A stretch of DNA of 64,000 nucleotides from Vreelandella sulfidaeris (GTDB lineage Bacteria > Pseudomonadota > Gammaproteobacteria > Pseudomonadales > Halomonadaceae), in NCBI GenBank assembly GCA_007182875.1, contig AP019514.1, positions 1,488,001 to 1,552,000 of the forward strand, in the 5' to 3' direction. The translations under genes were made by a program, and so were the position numbers. The stretch's first letter is position 1, and every line of letters begins with the position of its first letter. Below are positions 10,105 through 21,360 of the stretch, piece by piece. Under the pieces are notes generated by a model that made no database searches, was not told the DNA's origin, and worked only from the letters and a program-made list of their open reading frames with translations.

Positions 10105-12043
10105 GTGTTGACTGATATGACCGTTACCACATCGCGTATTCATGTGCTCGACCCAAGGCTGGCCAACCAAATTGCAGCGGGCGAGGTGGTTGAGCGCCCC
10201 TCATCGGTAACCAAAGAGCTGATCGAAAACGCGATCGATGCGGGAAGTCAGCGTATTGAGGTAGATATTGAACAGGGTGGCGCACGGCTTATTAAGGTGC
10301 GCGATGATGGTATCGGCATTGGCGAAGAGGATTTGCCGCTGGCTTTGGCGCGCCATGCGACCAGTAAAATCGGCAGCCTGGAAGACTTGGAAGGCGTTAG
10401 TTCGTTAGGTTTTCGGGGCGAGGCGCTGGCCTCGATCAGTTCTGTCTCGCGGCTGGAGCTTATTTCTAACGCTGAAGAAGACCCACGCCATGGCTGGCGG
10501 GTAGTGGCAGAAGGGCGGGGGATGGAAGCCCGCGTAACGCCTGCGCCACACCCCCGTGGTACTAGCGTCGGTGTGCGCGATCTGTTTTTTAACACCCCTG
10601 CACGGCGCAAGTTTTTACGCACTGAAAAGACCGAATTTGCCCATGTAGAAGAAGCATTTCGCCGTCAGGCGCTATCCCGCTACGACATCGCCTGGGTATT
10701 GCGTCATAACCAAAAAGTGATTCACCAACTTCCTGCCGGTCACTCTGCAGCGGCACGGGAGCGTCGAATAGCCCTCGCTGCTGGGCAAGAATTTTATTGA
10801 GCACGCTCGCTATATAGAGCGCGAAGCGGGTGGTTTGCGGTTGAGCGGTTGGTCGGCCTGCCTACTCACTCCGCGTTCTCAGGCCGATCAGCAGTATTTC
10901 TTTGTTAATGGACGCGTCGTGCGTGATCGTCTGGTCGCCCATGCGGTGCGTCAGGCCTACCGCGATGTGTTGTTTAACGGCCGGCATCCGGTGTTTGTGC
11001 TCTATTTGGAGCTTGATCCAGATGTGGTGGACGTTAACGTTCACCCTACCAAGCACGAAGTGCGCTTTCGTGATGGCCGCATGGTGCACGATTTCCTCTA
11101 TTCGAGTCTGCACCACTGCCTGGCGTCTGCTAAGCCCGCCGAGAGTGCAGAGGAGAGCAATGCCGATTTAACCGATATGACAGGCGCATCACCGCAGGCC
11201 GTGGAGGGTGCAGGTGAACATTCAGAAACGAATGCCGAGCAGCCGCGCTGGCAACAGCAAGGGATTGCGCTAACGCATTCGCCTGCTCGCCATCCCTGGT
11301 GGCGAGCTTGTACGCCGTTTTATGCAGGGCTATCAAGCGCTTCATCCCGATCACGAAGAGACGCTGTTGACGCCACAGCCTAGCGCGCCACGGGCAGAAA
11401 GTTATGAAGTGCGTGAAGCGCCGCTGACGACTATGCCGGACGCCGACCCCACCGCGCCACCGCCCCTTGGCTTTGCGCTTGGGCAGCTGCACGGTATTTA
11501 TATTCTGGCCCAAAATGCCCAGGGGCTCGTGTTGGTGGATATGCACGCCGCTCATGAACGGATCGTCTATGAGCGAATGAAAACACAGCTAGCCGCTGCC
11601 AAGGACTAGACGCTCAGCCGCTACTGGTGCCTGTCTCTATTGCCGCCAGCCGGGCAGAAGTGGCAACAGCAGAGAGCGAGCAAGAGGCGATCGCCAAGCT
11701 AGGTATTGAGTTGGATATAGCTGGGCCAGAGACGCTGCTGGTACGCCAACTGCCCGCTTTGCTTGCCCAGGCTGATCCTGAGGCGCTGGTGCGTCAGATG
11801 CTAGAAGAGCTGGCGCGCTATGGGCGTACACATCAAGTCGAGGCTAGGGTACATGAACTACTCTCTACTATGGCCTGTCATGGCAGCGTGCGTGCCAACC
11901 GTCGGCTTACTATCGACGAGATGAACGCGCTATTGCGCGACATGGAGCGCACCGAGCGCAGCGATCAATGTAATCACGGCCGCCCCACCTGGACACAAAT
12001 GGGGCTAAAAGCGTTGGACCGGTTGTTCTTGCGAGGACAGTAG
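10105..12043 (+). CDS. mutL: DNA mismatch repair protein MutL, endonuclease type (three frameshifts)
   Basis: Couples MutS mismatch recognition to strand incision. The N-terminal GHKL ATPase has [33 protein letters not shown] and [11 protein letters not shown]. The C-terminal domain has [22 protein letters not shown] and CNHGRPTW, the metal-binding motifs of endonuclease-type MutL, with M replacing Q in the usual DQHA. Breaks: T gained near 10793, C gained near 11301, one base lost near 11606. Start is uncertain: GTG 10105 or TTG 10108 fit GAGG at 10097-10100; ATG 10117 is also in frame. Sits between amiB and miaA as in E. coli. Confidence 0.95.
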
Positions 12044-12123
12044 CTGCTTGTACAATCGTTACGTGAACAACAGCTGCGTGACCAGTCATCTAATTTTTAT
12101 TCTTGATGGAGTTTTACCTGCGC

Positions 12124-13063
12124 ATGGCTGATACCCGCCCTTGGGCAATTTTTTTGATGGGCCCAACGGCCGCCGGGAAAACTGATGCCGCGATAGCGCT
12201 ACACGAGCGCCTGGGGCACGAGCTGATTAGCGTTGACTCGGCCATGGTGTACCGCAGTATGGATATTGGCAGTGCCAAGCCCAGCGCGGCGGAGCTTGCT
12301 CGCGCGCCCCATCACTCTGATCGATATTCGCGATCCAGCAGAGCCCCTACTCAGCGGCTGATTTTCGTGTAGATGCGCTTTCGCTTATGCGACAAATCAG
12401 CGCGGCGGGCAAAGTCCCACTGCTGGTCGGCGGTACCATGCTTTACTACAAGCGGTTGGTTGAGGGGTAGCAAACCTGCCCTCTGCCGATCCGGCTATTC
12501 GCCAACGGCTTGAAGCACAGTGGCAAAACGAAGGTCTATTGTCGCTACATCAACGCCTGGCAGAGGTGGATGCGGTATCCGCCCAGCGTATTCATCCCAA
12601 TGACCCTCAGCGGTTAATGCGGGCGCTGGAGGTGTACTATGCCAGCGGCCGACCGATGAGCGAGCTATGGGCGGAGCAGCAATCTGAAACCTTTCCCTTT
12701 CGTGTGTTGTCGATAGCCTTAGCACCCAGTGATCGCCGTCTTTTACACCAACGCATTGCGCAGCGATTTCAAGTAATGCTCGACCAGGGCTTGATAAATG
12801 AAGTCGCCGCCCTCAAAAAGCGTAATGACTTACATTTAGGCCTGCCGGCGATGAAAAGTGTTGGTTATCGCCAAGCGTGGGAGTACTTGGAAGGTGAGTA
12901 TGATTACGCCACGCTGGTTGAGCGTGGTGTAATAGCAACTCGCCAACTCGCCAAGCGTCAGCTAACGTGGTTAAGAAGTTGGCCTGAGCTTGAGTGGGTT
13001 GATTCACAGTGCCCTCATGCGCTGGATAAGGTGTTGAAAATCGTGCGTGAAAGCGGTGCTTAG
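12124..13063 (+). CDS. miaA: tRNA dimethylallyltransferase MiaA (three frameshifts)
   Basis: Adds an isopentenyl group to A37 of tRNAs that read UNN codons. The P-loop is [14 protein letters not shown], followed by [19 protein letters not shown], then after corrections [61 protein letters not shown] and [14 protein letters not shown]. Breaks: an extra base near 12310, C gained near 12346, G lost near 12468 (GGGG for GGGGG). ATG 12124 gives MADTRPW; TTG 12103 and ATG 12106 are in-frame alternatives. It precedes hfq, the classical miaA-hfq arrangement. Confidence 0.94.
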
Positions 13064-13218
13064 CGTAAGATAGTCCCTTAAGATAGTGATTTAGTAAGCA
13101 TGTGTTTTCGAATGGCCGGTTGGCTCTTTTGGTAACACTAGGCCTTTCGGGCAATAAGATTGCGGCGTAGCACTAGTAGGGCACGCCATTTGATAATTAA
13201 CCCCAACGACAGTTTTAG

Positions 13219-13476
<258 letters not shown>

Positions 13477-13513
13477 CACCGCTGGATAAGCAAGAGATTC
13501 CACGAGGTATTGA

Positions 13514-14824
13514 TTGTTTTTCGAACGCCCTGACGCCGGTGAAACGGCAGTTCTTGTTCACGTTGATTTTCATGATGAACAAAAACGTGAAGACCCGGGT
13601 GAGTTTTTAGAGCTCGTACGCTCTGCTGGTGCAGAGCCTGCGACTCTTCTCACTGCTAGCCGACACCGCCCTGACTCGCGCACTTTTATTGGGTCAGGTA
13701 AGGTGGAAGAATTGCGGGCTTTGCTCGCGGTTCATAAAGCAGAACTGGTGATCTTCAACCACAGCTTAAGCCCCTCTCAAGAGCGTAATGTTGAGCAAGA
13801 ACTTAAATGCCGGGTACTCGATCGTACCGGCCTTATTCTTGACATCTTTGCGCAACGGGCACGAACCCACGAAGGTAAGCTGCAAGTAGAGCTTGCTCAA
13901 CTTGAATATATGTCAACACGCCTGGTGCGTGGCTGGACTCACCTTGAACGTCAAAAAGGCGGGATTGGGCTGCGCGGGCCAGGTGAGACGCAGCTTGAAA
14001 CTGACCGCCGTCTTTTACGTGGACGAATTAAGTCGATCCATAAGCGGCTTGATAAGGTGCGTAGCCAGCGTGATCAGAACCGCCGCGCCCGTGCGCGTGC
14101 TGAAATACATAGTGTGTCGCTGGTGGGGTATACCAATGCTGGTAAATCGACGCTGTTTAATGCCTTAACCAACTCCGAGGTATATGCAGCTGACCAGCTG
14201 TTTGCGACACTCGACCCCACGCTGCGGCGGCTTGAAATTGAAGATGTTGGCCCCGTGGTAATGGCTGATACGGTGGGTTTTATTCGCCACTTGCCACACA
14301 AGCTGGTCGAAGCATTTCAAGCCACGCTTCAAGAAGCATCGGAAGCGTCGCTGTTGATACACGTCATTGACGCAGCAGACCCTGACCGCGAGTTGAATGT
14401 GGAGCAGGTAGAGCTAGTGCTCAAAGAGATCGGTGCTGATGATGTGCCGATGCTCAAGGTCATGAATAAAATTGATAAGCTCGATAGCGCACCACGCATA
14501 GAGCGTGACGGCCATGGTGTGCCAGAAGTGGTTTGGCTATCCGCCCAGCAAGGCCAGGGGCTTGAGCTACTGCATGAAGCGCTTACTGAGCGCTTAGCCA
14601 ATGATGTCATCGGCTTTTCGCTGACACTCACTCCTGAGCAAGGTAAGCTGCGTGCTGGCCTGCATGAGTTGAATGCTGTTCGTGAAGAAGCCTTTGATGA
14701 GCACGGACATTCGGTTTTGGATGTGCGTTTGCCGCGACGCGATTTTAATCAGTTAATGGCTCAGTTAGGCGAACGTGCCAATACCTATTTGCCAGAAAGG
14801 CTGCAGGTAAGTGAGGAATGGTAG
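13514..14824 (+). CDS. hflX: Ribosome-associated GTPase HflX
   Basis: Translational GTPase that can split stalled ribosomes, for example during heat stress. Intact, 436 residues. Features: N-terminal HflX domain (SRHRPDSRTFIGSGKVEEL), coiled region with GGIGLRGPGETQLETDRR, G1 GYTNAGKS at residues 205-212, G3 DTVGFIRHLPH, and G4 NKIDKLD. The start is a TTG at 13514 with GAGG at 13504-13507; no better start exists and the encoded FFERPDAGETAVLVHV matches the family start. It follows hfq by 37 nt. A gap of 146 nt separates it from hflK. Confidence 0.97.
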   Translation: MFFERPDAGETAVLVHVDFHDEQKREDPGEFLELVRSAGAEPATLLTASRHRPDSRTFIGSGKVEELRALLAVHKAELVIFNHSLSPSQERNVEQELKCRVLDRTGLILDIFAQRARTHEGKLQVELAQLEYMSTRLVRGWTHLERQKGGIGLRGPGETQLETDRRLLRGRIKSIHKRLDKVRSQRDQNRRARARAEIHSVSLVGYTNAGKSTLFNALTNSEVYAADQLFATLDPTLRRLEIEDVGPVVMADTVGFIRHLPHKLVEAFQATLQEASEASLLIHVIDAADPDRELNVEQVELVLKEIGADDVPMLKVMNKIDKLDSAPRIERDGHGVPEVVWLSAQQGQGLELLHEALTERLANDVIGFSLTLTPEQGKLRAGLHELNAVREEAFDEHGHSVLDVRLPRRDFNQLMAQLGERANTYLPERLQVSEEW

Positions 14825-14970
14825 GCTAACCGTTACGACGATAGTGCACTGCTAGTATTCTGAGCCGTATAAAAATGGTACAAGTTTTATAGAGCAATAA
14901 TATCAAACGCGGTGGTGTCGTTTAAAACAGATGTCATGGGCGTTAGCGAATACCTTAGTGGAGACGAAGT

Positions 14971-16241
14971 ATGGCCTGGAATGAGCCTGGTGGTGGCAAC
15001 CAGCACGACCCCTTGGAGTAGTGGTGGCCGACGCGGTGGAAAGGATGGTGATGGAAACCGTGGAGGTAACAATGGTGGCAACAATGGCAATAAAGGGGGT
15101 AACAACCAAGGCCCTCCCGACCTGGATGAAGCGTTAAAGAAGTTCCAGGACAAGCTCAACAATATGCTGGGTGGCGGTAAAAAAGGCGGCGGCAAGAAAA
15201 GCGGGGAGGCGGTGACAAAAATCGCAACCCCTTTGCGCTGCCGGGCCTGCTGATTATCGTTGCATTGGCAATTTGGGCCGCTATGGGCTTCTACCTAGTG
15301 GATCAATCTGAGCGTGGCGTTGTTCTACGCTTTGGTGAGTTTCAAGGTATTGTCGAACCAGGTTTGCAGTGGAACCCACCGCTGATTGATGACGTTCGTA
15401 TGGTCAATGTGACGCGTGTGCGTTCATTGTCTCAAACGCAATCAATGTTGACCCGCGATGAAAATATCGTGGAAGTGGAAATTTCGGCACAATATCAGGT
15501 GGCTAATCCGCGTAACTTTGTTCTTAACGTTCGCGATCCTGCCGTTTCTATTGAAAACGCACTGGATTCGGCACTGCGCCACGTGGTCGGCGGTACAGAT
15601 ATGATCGATATCCTTACCTCGGGTCGTGAGATTCTGGGCAGCTCGGTTGCTAGTCGCCTGCAATCCCTATCTCGACAACTATGGTGCCGGTATTCGTCTA
15701 CAAACTATCAACATTGAGTCTACCTCAGCACCTGCGCCGGTCATTGACGCCTTTGATGACGTCATTCGTGCTCGTGAAGATCGTCAGCGTACCATCAACC
15801 AAGGTATCGCTTACGCCAATGCGATCATTCCTGAAGCCCAAGGTCAGGCGCAGCGGATCGTTGAGCAGGGTCAAGGTTACCGTGAGTCTGTAGTGGCTGA
15901 AGCGCAAGGTCAGGCGAACCGTTTTAATTCGCTATTGAGCGAGTACGGCAACGCCCCGGAGATTATGCGCGAGCGCATGTACCTAGACACGATGGAAGAA
16001 GTGTTTGGTAATTCGCCGAAGGTATTGCTGGATGTAAGTGAAAATGCCCCGTTGATGTACTTGCCGCTGGATCAGATGAGTGGCAGAAGCGGTAATCAAA
16101 GCGGTTCATCAGCGAACGGTAGCGCTAATAACGGTGATGAGCAGTTAGACCCAAGTGCTTGAGCGTTTGCGCAACACCCAGGGCAGTACTAGCTCCTCAA
16201 CGAATACGACGAGTAACTCCATCCGCAGGGAGGGCCGGTAA
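14971..16241 (+). CDS. hflK: FtsH protease modulator HflK (several frameshifts)
   Basis: SPFH/band-7 membrane protein that forms a cage with HflC around FtsH. The N-terminus MAWNEPGGGNQHDPW is followed by a Gly/Asn/Lys-rich linker (about residues 18-75), a TM segment (LIIVALAIWAAMGFYLV), the SPFH domain (GVVLRFGEFQGIVEPG, ISAQYQVANPRNF), and a coiled coil (EAQGQAQRIVEQGQGYRE). Breaks: C gained near 15012, G lost near 15203, C gained near 15666, C lost near 16155. Correcting the last moves the end from 16162 to TAA 16239-16241, giving VLERLRNTQGS and a RREGR tail, directly abutting hflC (TAAATG). Confidence 0.94.
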
Positions 16242-17138
16242 ATGATTAATAATCGATCCCTGCTGATTGTTGGTGGTCTGGCTGCCGTTGCGTGGCTAGC
16301 GAGCAACACTCTGTATGTGGTAGACGAAACTGAACGCGCCGTTAAACTGCGTTTTGGTGAAGTCATCGAAGAAAATATTCAGCCTGGTTTGCACGCGAAA
16401 GTTCCTATCGCGCAGACGATTCGTAAGTTTGATACGCGCTTGCTGACCCTGGACACCGATACCAGCCGTTATCTGACCCTTGAGCAGAAAGCGGTTATTG
16501 TCGACTCCTACGTTAAGTGGCAGGTAGTTAATCCTACGCGCTACTACGAGGCGACGGCGGGCGATGAGCTGATGGCCATTCGGTTGATCCAGCCTCGGGT
16601 TGATGAAAGCCTGCGTAATGAATTTGGCCGCTTGAACCTTCAGGAGATTATCGCTGAACGACGTGATGATCTAATGACGGGCCCCACCGAAGAGCTCGAC
16701 GAGCTCATGCGTGAAGAGCTAGGGGTGGCCATTCGGGATATTCGTATTAAGCGAATCGACTTGCCGGAAGATGTCTCGGCGGCCGTTTTCGAGCGGATGC
16801 GTTCCGAACGTGAGCGTGAAGCGCGTGAATGGCGTGCTCAGGGTCAGGAAGAGGCTGAGCGTATTCGCGCTAATGCGGATCGCCGCCGTCAGGTACTGCT
16901 TGCTCAGGCCAATGAACGCTCTGAAACACTGCGTGGTGAAGGTGATGCCCAGGCCGCTGCAATCTTTTCTGAAGCGTATGGTCAGGATCAGGAGTTCTTC
17001 TCTTTCTGGCGCAGCCTAGAAGCCTATCGTGATAGCTTTGCTGACGATGGCAATCTAATGGTGTTGGAGCCGAATAGCGATTTCTTCCGCTATTTGCGTA
17101 ATCCTTCGCCGGAAGGTAGTGAAAGCGAGAGTGATTAA
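16242..17138 (+). CDS. hflC: FtsH protease modulator HflC
   Basis: Partner of HflK; both modulate FtsH degradation of membrane proteins and of phage lambda CII in E. coli. Intact, 298 residues. It has an N-terminal signal anchor (LLIVGGLAAVAWLASNTLYVV), an SPFH domain (RAVKLRFGEVIEENIQPGLH), a long charged coiled coil (RSEREREAREWRAQGQEEAE) and the C-terminal FFSFWRSLEAYRDSF. ATG 16242 follows the hflK TAA directly, with GGGAGGG at 16228-16235 as ribosome-binding site inside the hflK end. A terminator follows. The small DUF2065 gene (yjeT) found here in many relatives is absent from the 242-nt gap. Confidence 0.97.
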   Translation: MINNRSLLIVGGLAAVAWLASNTLYVVDETERAVKLRFGEVIEENIQPGLHAKVPIAQTIRKFDTRLLTLDTDTSRYLTLEQKAVIVDSYVKWQVVNPTRYYEATAGDELMAIRLIQPRVDESLRNEFGRLNLQEIIAERRDDLMTGPTEELDELMREELGVAIRDIRIKRIDLPEDVSAAVFERMRSEREREAREWRAQGQEEAERIRANADRRRQVLLAQANERSETLRGEGDAQAAAIFSEAYGQDQEFFSFWRSLEAYRDSFADDGNLMVLEPNSDFFRYLRNPSPEGSESESD

Positions 17139-17223
17139 GTTGTTTTGAGCTTGGGTGCCTCGTCTTGGTTTGCCGTCCACCAAGCGGGGTTCACCCGGCC
17201 ATTAAACGTGATAGAATTTGTTA

Positions 17224-17245
17224 ACCGGGCGTCGCCCGGTTTTTT
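17224..17245 (+). terminator. Rho-independent terminator after hflC
   Basis: ACCGGGC (17224-17230) pairs with GCCCGGT (17234-17240) across GTC and is followed by six Ts. It ends the long operon that starts at nnr and separates it from hisZ-purA. Confidence 0.85.
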
Positions 17246-17280
17246 GGTGGTCCTTTTTCTTCAAGCTTATTCTTCAAGCG

Positions 17281-17348
17281 CAAATTCAAGACGATCATTG
17301 TCAATGACCTTAGGTTGTTACTGATAAGCTTGTAGTTGCTTGAATTTG
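17281..17348. repeat. 10-bp inverted repeat in the hisZ leader
   Basis: CAAATTCAAG (17281-17290) and its exact complement CTTGAATTTG (17339-17348) are 48 nt apart and lie 33 nt before hisZ. A possible -35 element TTGTCA (17298-17303) falls between them. The pair could be an operator or the base of a leader structure. No his-like leader peptide is visible. Confidence 0.5.
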
Positions 17349-17380
17349 TTGGGCCTTCATTGTCTTGCAGGATTGTTTAC

Positions 17381-19862
<2,482 letters not shown>

Positions 19863-19873
<11 letters not shown>

Positions 19874-19890
19874 TACTCGATAGCTAATAA
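19863..19890. repeat. 14-bp tandem duplication over the purA stop
   Basis: TCGATAGTTAATAC (19863-19876) is followed at once by TCGATAGCTAATAA (19877-19890), 12 of 14 identical. The purA TAA (19871-19873) is inside the first copy, and the second copy provides another TAA 14 nt later in a different frame. A smaller TAGATGAG duplication follows near 19908-19922. Confidence 0.7.
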
Positions 19891-19923
19891 CGGTGCAAGC
19901 TGGTCATAGATGAGTAGATGAGC

Positions 19924-19950
19924 AAAGGGGCAACTTAGTTGCCCCTTTTA
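19924..19950. terminator. Bidirectional terminator between purA and cobO
   Basis: AAAGGGGCAAC (19924-19934) pairs perfectly with GTTGCCCCTTT (19938-19948) across TTA. T-rich sequence follows on the plus strand and the A tract on the left gives a U tract for the minus direction. It probably serves both convergent genes. Confidence 0.85.
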
Positions 19951-19966
19951 TTTTGATGGTTCGTTT

Positions 19967-20566
19967 TTAAAAGTCGATGCCCCGGCGCGCCTGTAAGCCG
20001 TTATTAAAAGCGTGGCGAACTTCCTGCATCTCGGTCACTGTGTCGGCCATGGCGACCAACTCGCGGTGAGCATTGCGACCGGTAATAATTACCGTCTGCT
20101 CTAATGGGCGATTCTCTAGCGCTTGCTTAACGGTTTCAATGTCCAAGTAGCCAAACTTGATCATATACGTGATTTCATCAAGCACCACCAAATAGGTCTC
20201 GGGGTCCGCTAGCATACGCTCGGCCTCTTTCCATACTTCTTGGCAGGCATCAGTATCGGCTTGACGGTTCTGTGTGTCCCAGGTAAAGCCAGTAGCCATT
20301 ATCGCCACTTCCAGATTGGCATCCTCTTCTAATCGATTGCGTTCACCACACTCCCATAGCCCTTTGATGAACTGCACCACGCCGACTTTGTAGCCGTAGC
20401 CCAGGGCGCGGGTGACCGTTCCCCACGCAGCGGTGGTTTTACCTTTACCGTTGCCGGTGTTGACGATGATTAGGCCGCGCTGTTCGTTGGCACTGGCGAC
20501 TTTCTCCTCTACGCGCGCTTTAAGTTTCTCCATGGAGGCTTTGTGGCGGGTGTCGCGGTCACTCAT
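19967..20566 (-). CDS. cobO: Cob(I)yrinic acid a,c-diamide adenosyltransferase (CobO/BtuR family)
   Basis: Transfers the adenosyl group from ATP to corrinoids. Intact, 199 residues. The family P-loop is IIVNTGNGKGKTTAAWG, followed by VGVVQFIKGLWECGERN, VVLDEITYMIKFGYLD and VIITGRNAHRELVAMAD. ATG 20566 (MSDRDTRHKASMEKLKA) is chosen over the longer open frame because AGGAG lies just upstream and this is the conserved start. No other cobalamin gene is in the window, so a salvage role (BtuR) is as likely as de novo synthesis. The upstream spacer shows no cobalamin-riboswitch B12 box. Confidence 0.93.
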   Translation of the reverse strand: MSDRDTRHKASMEKLKARVEEKVASANEQRGLIIVNTGNGKGKTTAAWGTVTRALGYGYKVGVVQFIKGLWECGERNRLEEDANLEVAIMATGFTWDTQNRQADTDACQEVWKEAERMLADPETYLVVLDEITYMIKFGYLDIETVKQALENRPLEQTVIITGRNAHRELVAMADTVTEMQEVRHAFNNGLQARRGIDF

Positions 20567-20759
20567 GGTATCTCCTGGGTAAAAAAAGGTTTGGCTGAAC
20601 AATAGTCAATTTTATAAACCGCTAGCCTAAGCTATCCGCAGTAGGTTGAACATCACTACGGATTTACTTAAAGACAGTTTTGTATAAATATTTCCCAGCT
20701 GTTGTGAATATTTGTCTTAATAATTCACATTGAAATCCAACAAAAAAGAAGAGAATTGG

Positions 20760-20769
20760 CCCCTAGGGG
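20760..20769. promoter_or_regulatory. Palindrome CCCCTAGGGG upstream of yajQ
   Basis: A perfect 10-bp palindrome lies 48 nt upstream of the yajQ start, directly after a weak -35-like TTGGCC (20756-20761) and before TAGAAT (20781-20786), a good -10 match but with a long 19-nt spacer. It may be an operator; no known regulator is recognised. Confidence 0.3.
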
Positions 20770-20816
20770 GCTGGCTGCTCTAGAATAGATGGTCATGTAT
20801 CGTCAGGAATTACACC

Positions 20817-21302
20817 ATGCCCTCATTTGATATTGTGTCAGAGTTCGATAAGCACGAAGGTGCTAACGCCGTTGATCAAGCAAACCGAGAAGTGCAGTCA
20901 CGTTTTGATTTTAAAGGCGTTGATGCCAGCTTCACGCTTGAAGGTGACAAAGTGCAGCTAGAGGCGGAAGTTGATTTCCAGCTTAAGCAAATGCTGGATG
21001 TGCTGCGTGCTCGATTAATCGCGCGAGGTATCGACGCCCGCTGTATGGATATTCAAGAGCCAGTGCTCTCCGGTGTAAAAGCGCGCCAGGAAGTTGCCTT
21101 AAAACAGGGGCTCGATCCAGCAGAGGCTAAAGATGTGGTCAAGCGCATTAAAGCCAGCAAGCTGAAAGTACAGGCGCAAATCCAGGGTGAGAAGGTGCGT
21201 GTGACGGGGAAAAAGCGTGATGATTTACAGGCCGTCATGACGCTACTGCGCGGGGAAGAGGGACCGGATTTGCCTCTTCAGTTTGATAATTTCCGCGACT
21301 AG
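20817..21302 (+). CDS. yajQ: YajQ family cyclic-di-GMP/nucleotide-binding protein
   Basis: Intact, 161 residues, the family length. YajQ proteins have two ferredoxin-like domains. The Xanthomonas member (XC_3703) binds c-di-GMP and affects virulence gene expression; in other bacteria the role is less clear. Conserved segments: MPSFDIVSEFDKHEGANAVD (N-terminal signature), SRFDFKGVDASF, ARCMDIQEPVLSG, GLDPAEAKDVVKRIKASKLK, and the C-terminal PLQFDNFRD. ATG 20817 has AGGA a few bases upstream. The divergent neighbour is cobO. It is probably a single-gene unit. Confidence 0.96.
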   Translation: MPSFDIVSEFDKHEGANAVDQANREVQSRFDFKGVDASFTLEGDKVQLEAEVDFQLKQMLDVLRARLIARGIDARCMDIQEPVLSGVKARQEVALKQGLDPAEAKDVVKRIKASKLKVQAQIQGEKVRVTGKKRDDLQAVMTLLRGEEGPDLPLQFDNFRD

Positions 21303-21360
21303 GCGGCGACGTTGAACATTTTTATTAAATAATATTCGTTTTATACAGGAGTCACGCACT

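Noticed and set aside
14887..15195. Minus-strand frame rich in Pro/Leu opposite hflK
   Set aside because: It is the complement of the Gly/Asn/Lys-rich hflK linker, with no ribosome-binding site and no recognisable protein.
17139..17380. A yjeT (DUF2065) gene between hflC and hisZ
   Set aside because: No frame of the right length or hydrophobicity was found, even allowing for indels, and a terminator occupies part of the gap.
20567..20816. Cobalamin riboswitch upstream of cobO
   Set aside because: No B12-box (GCCACTG-type) or matching long leader structure was seen on the minus strand.
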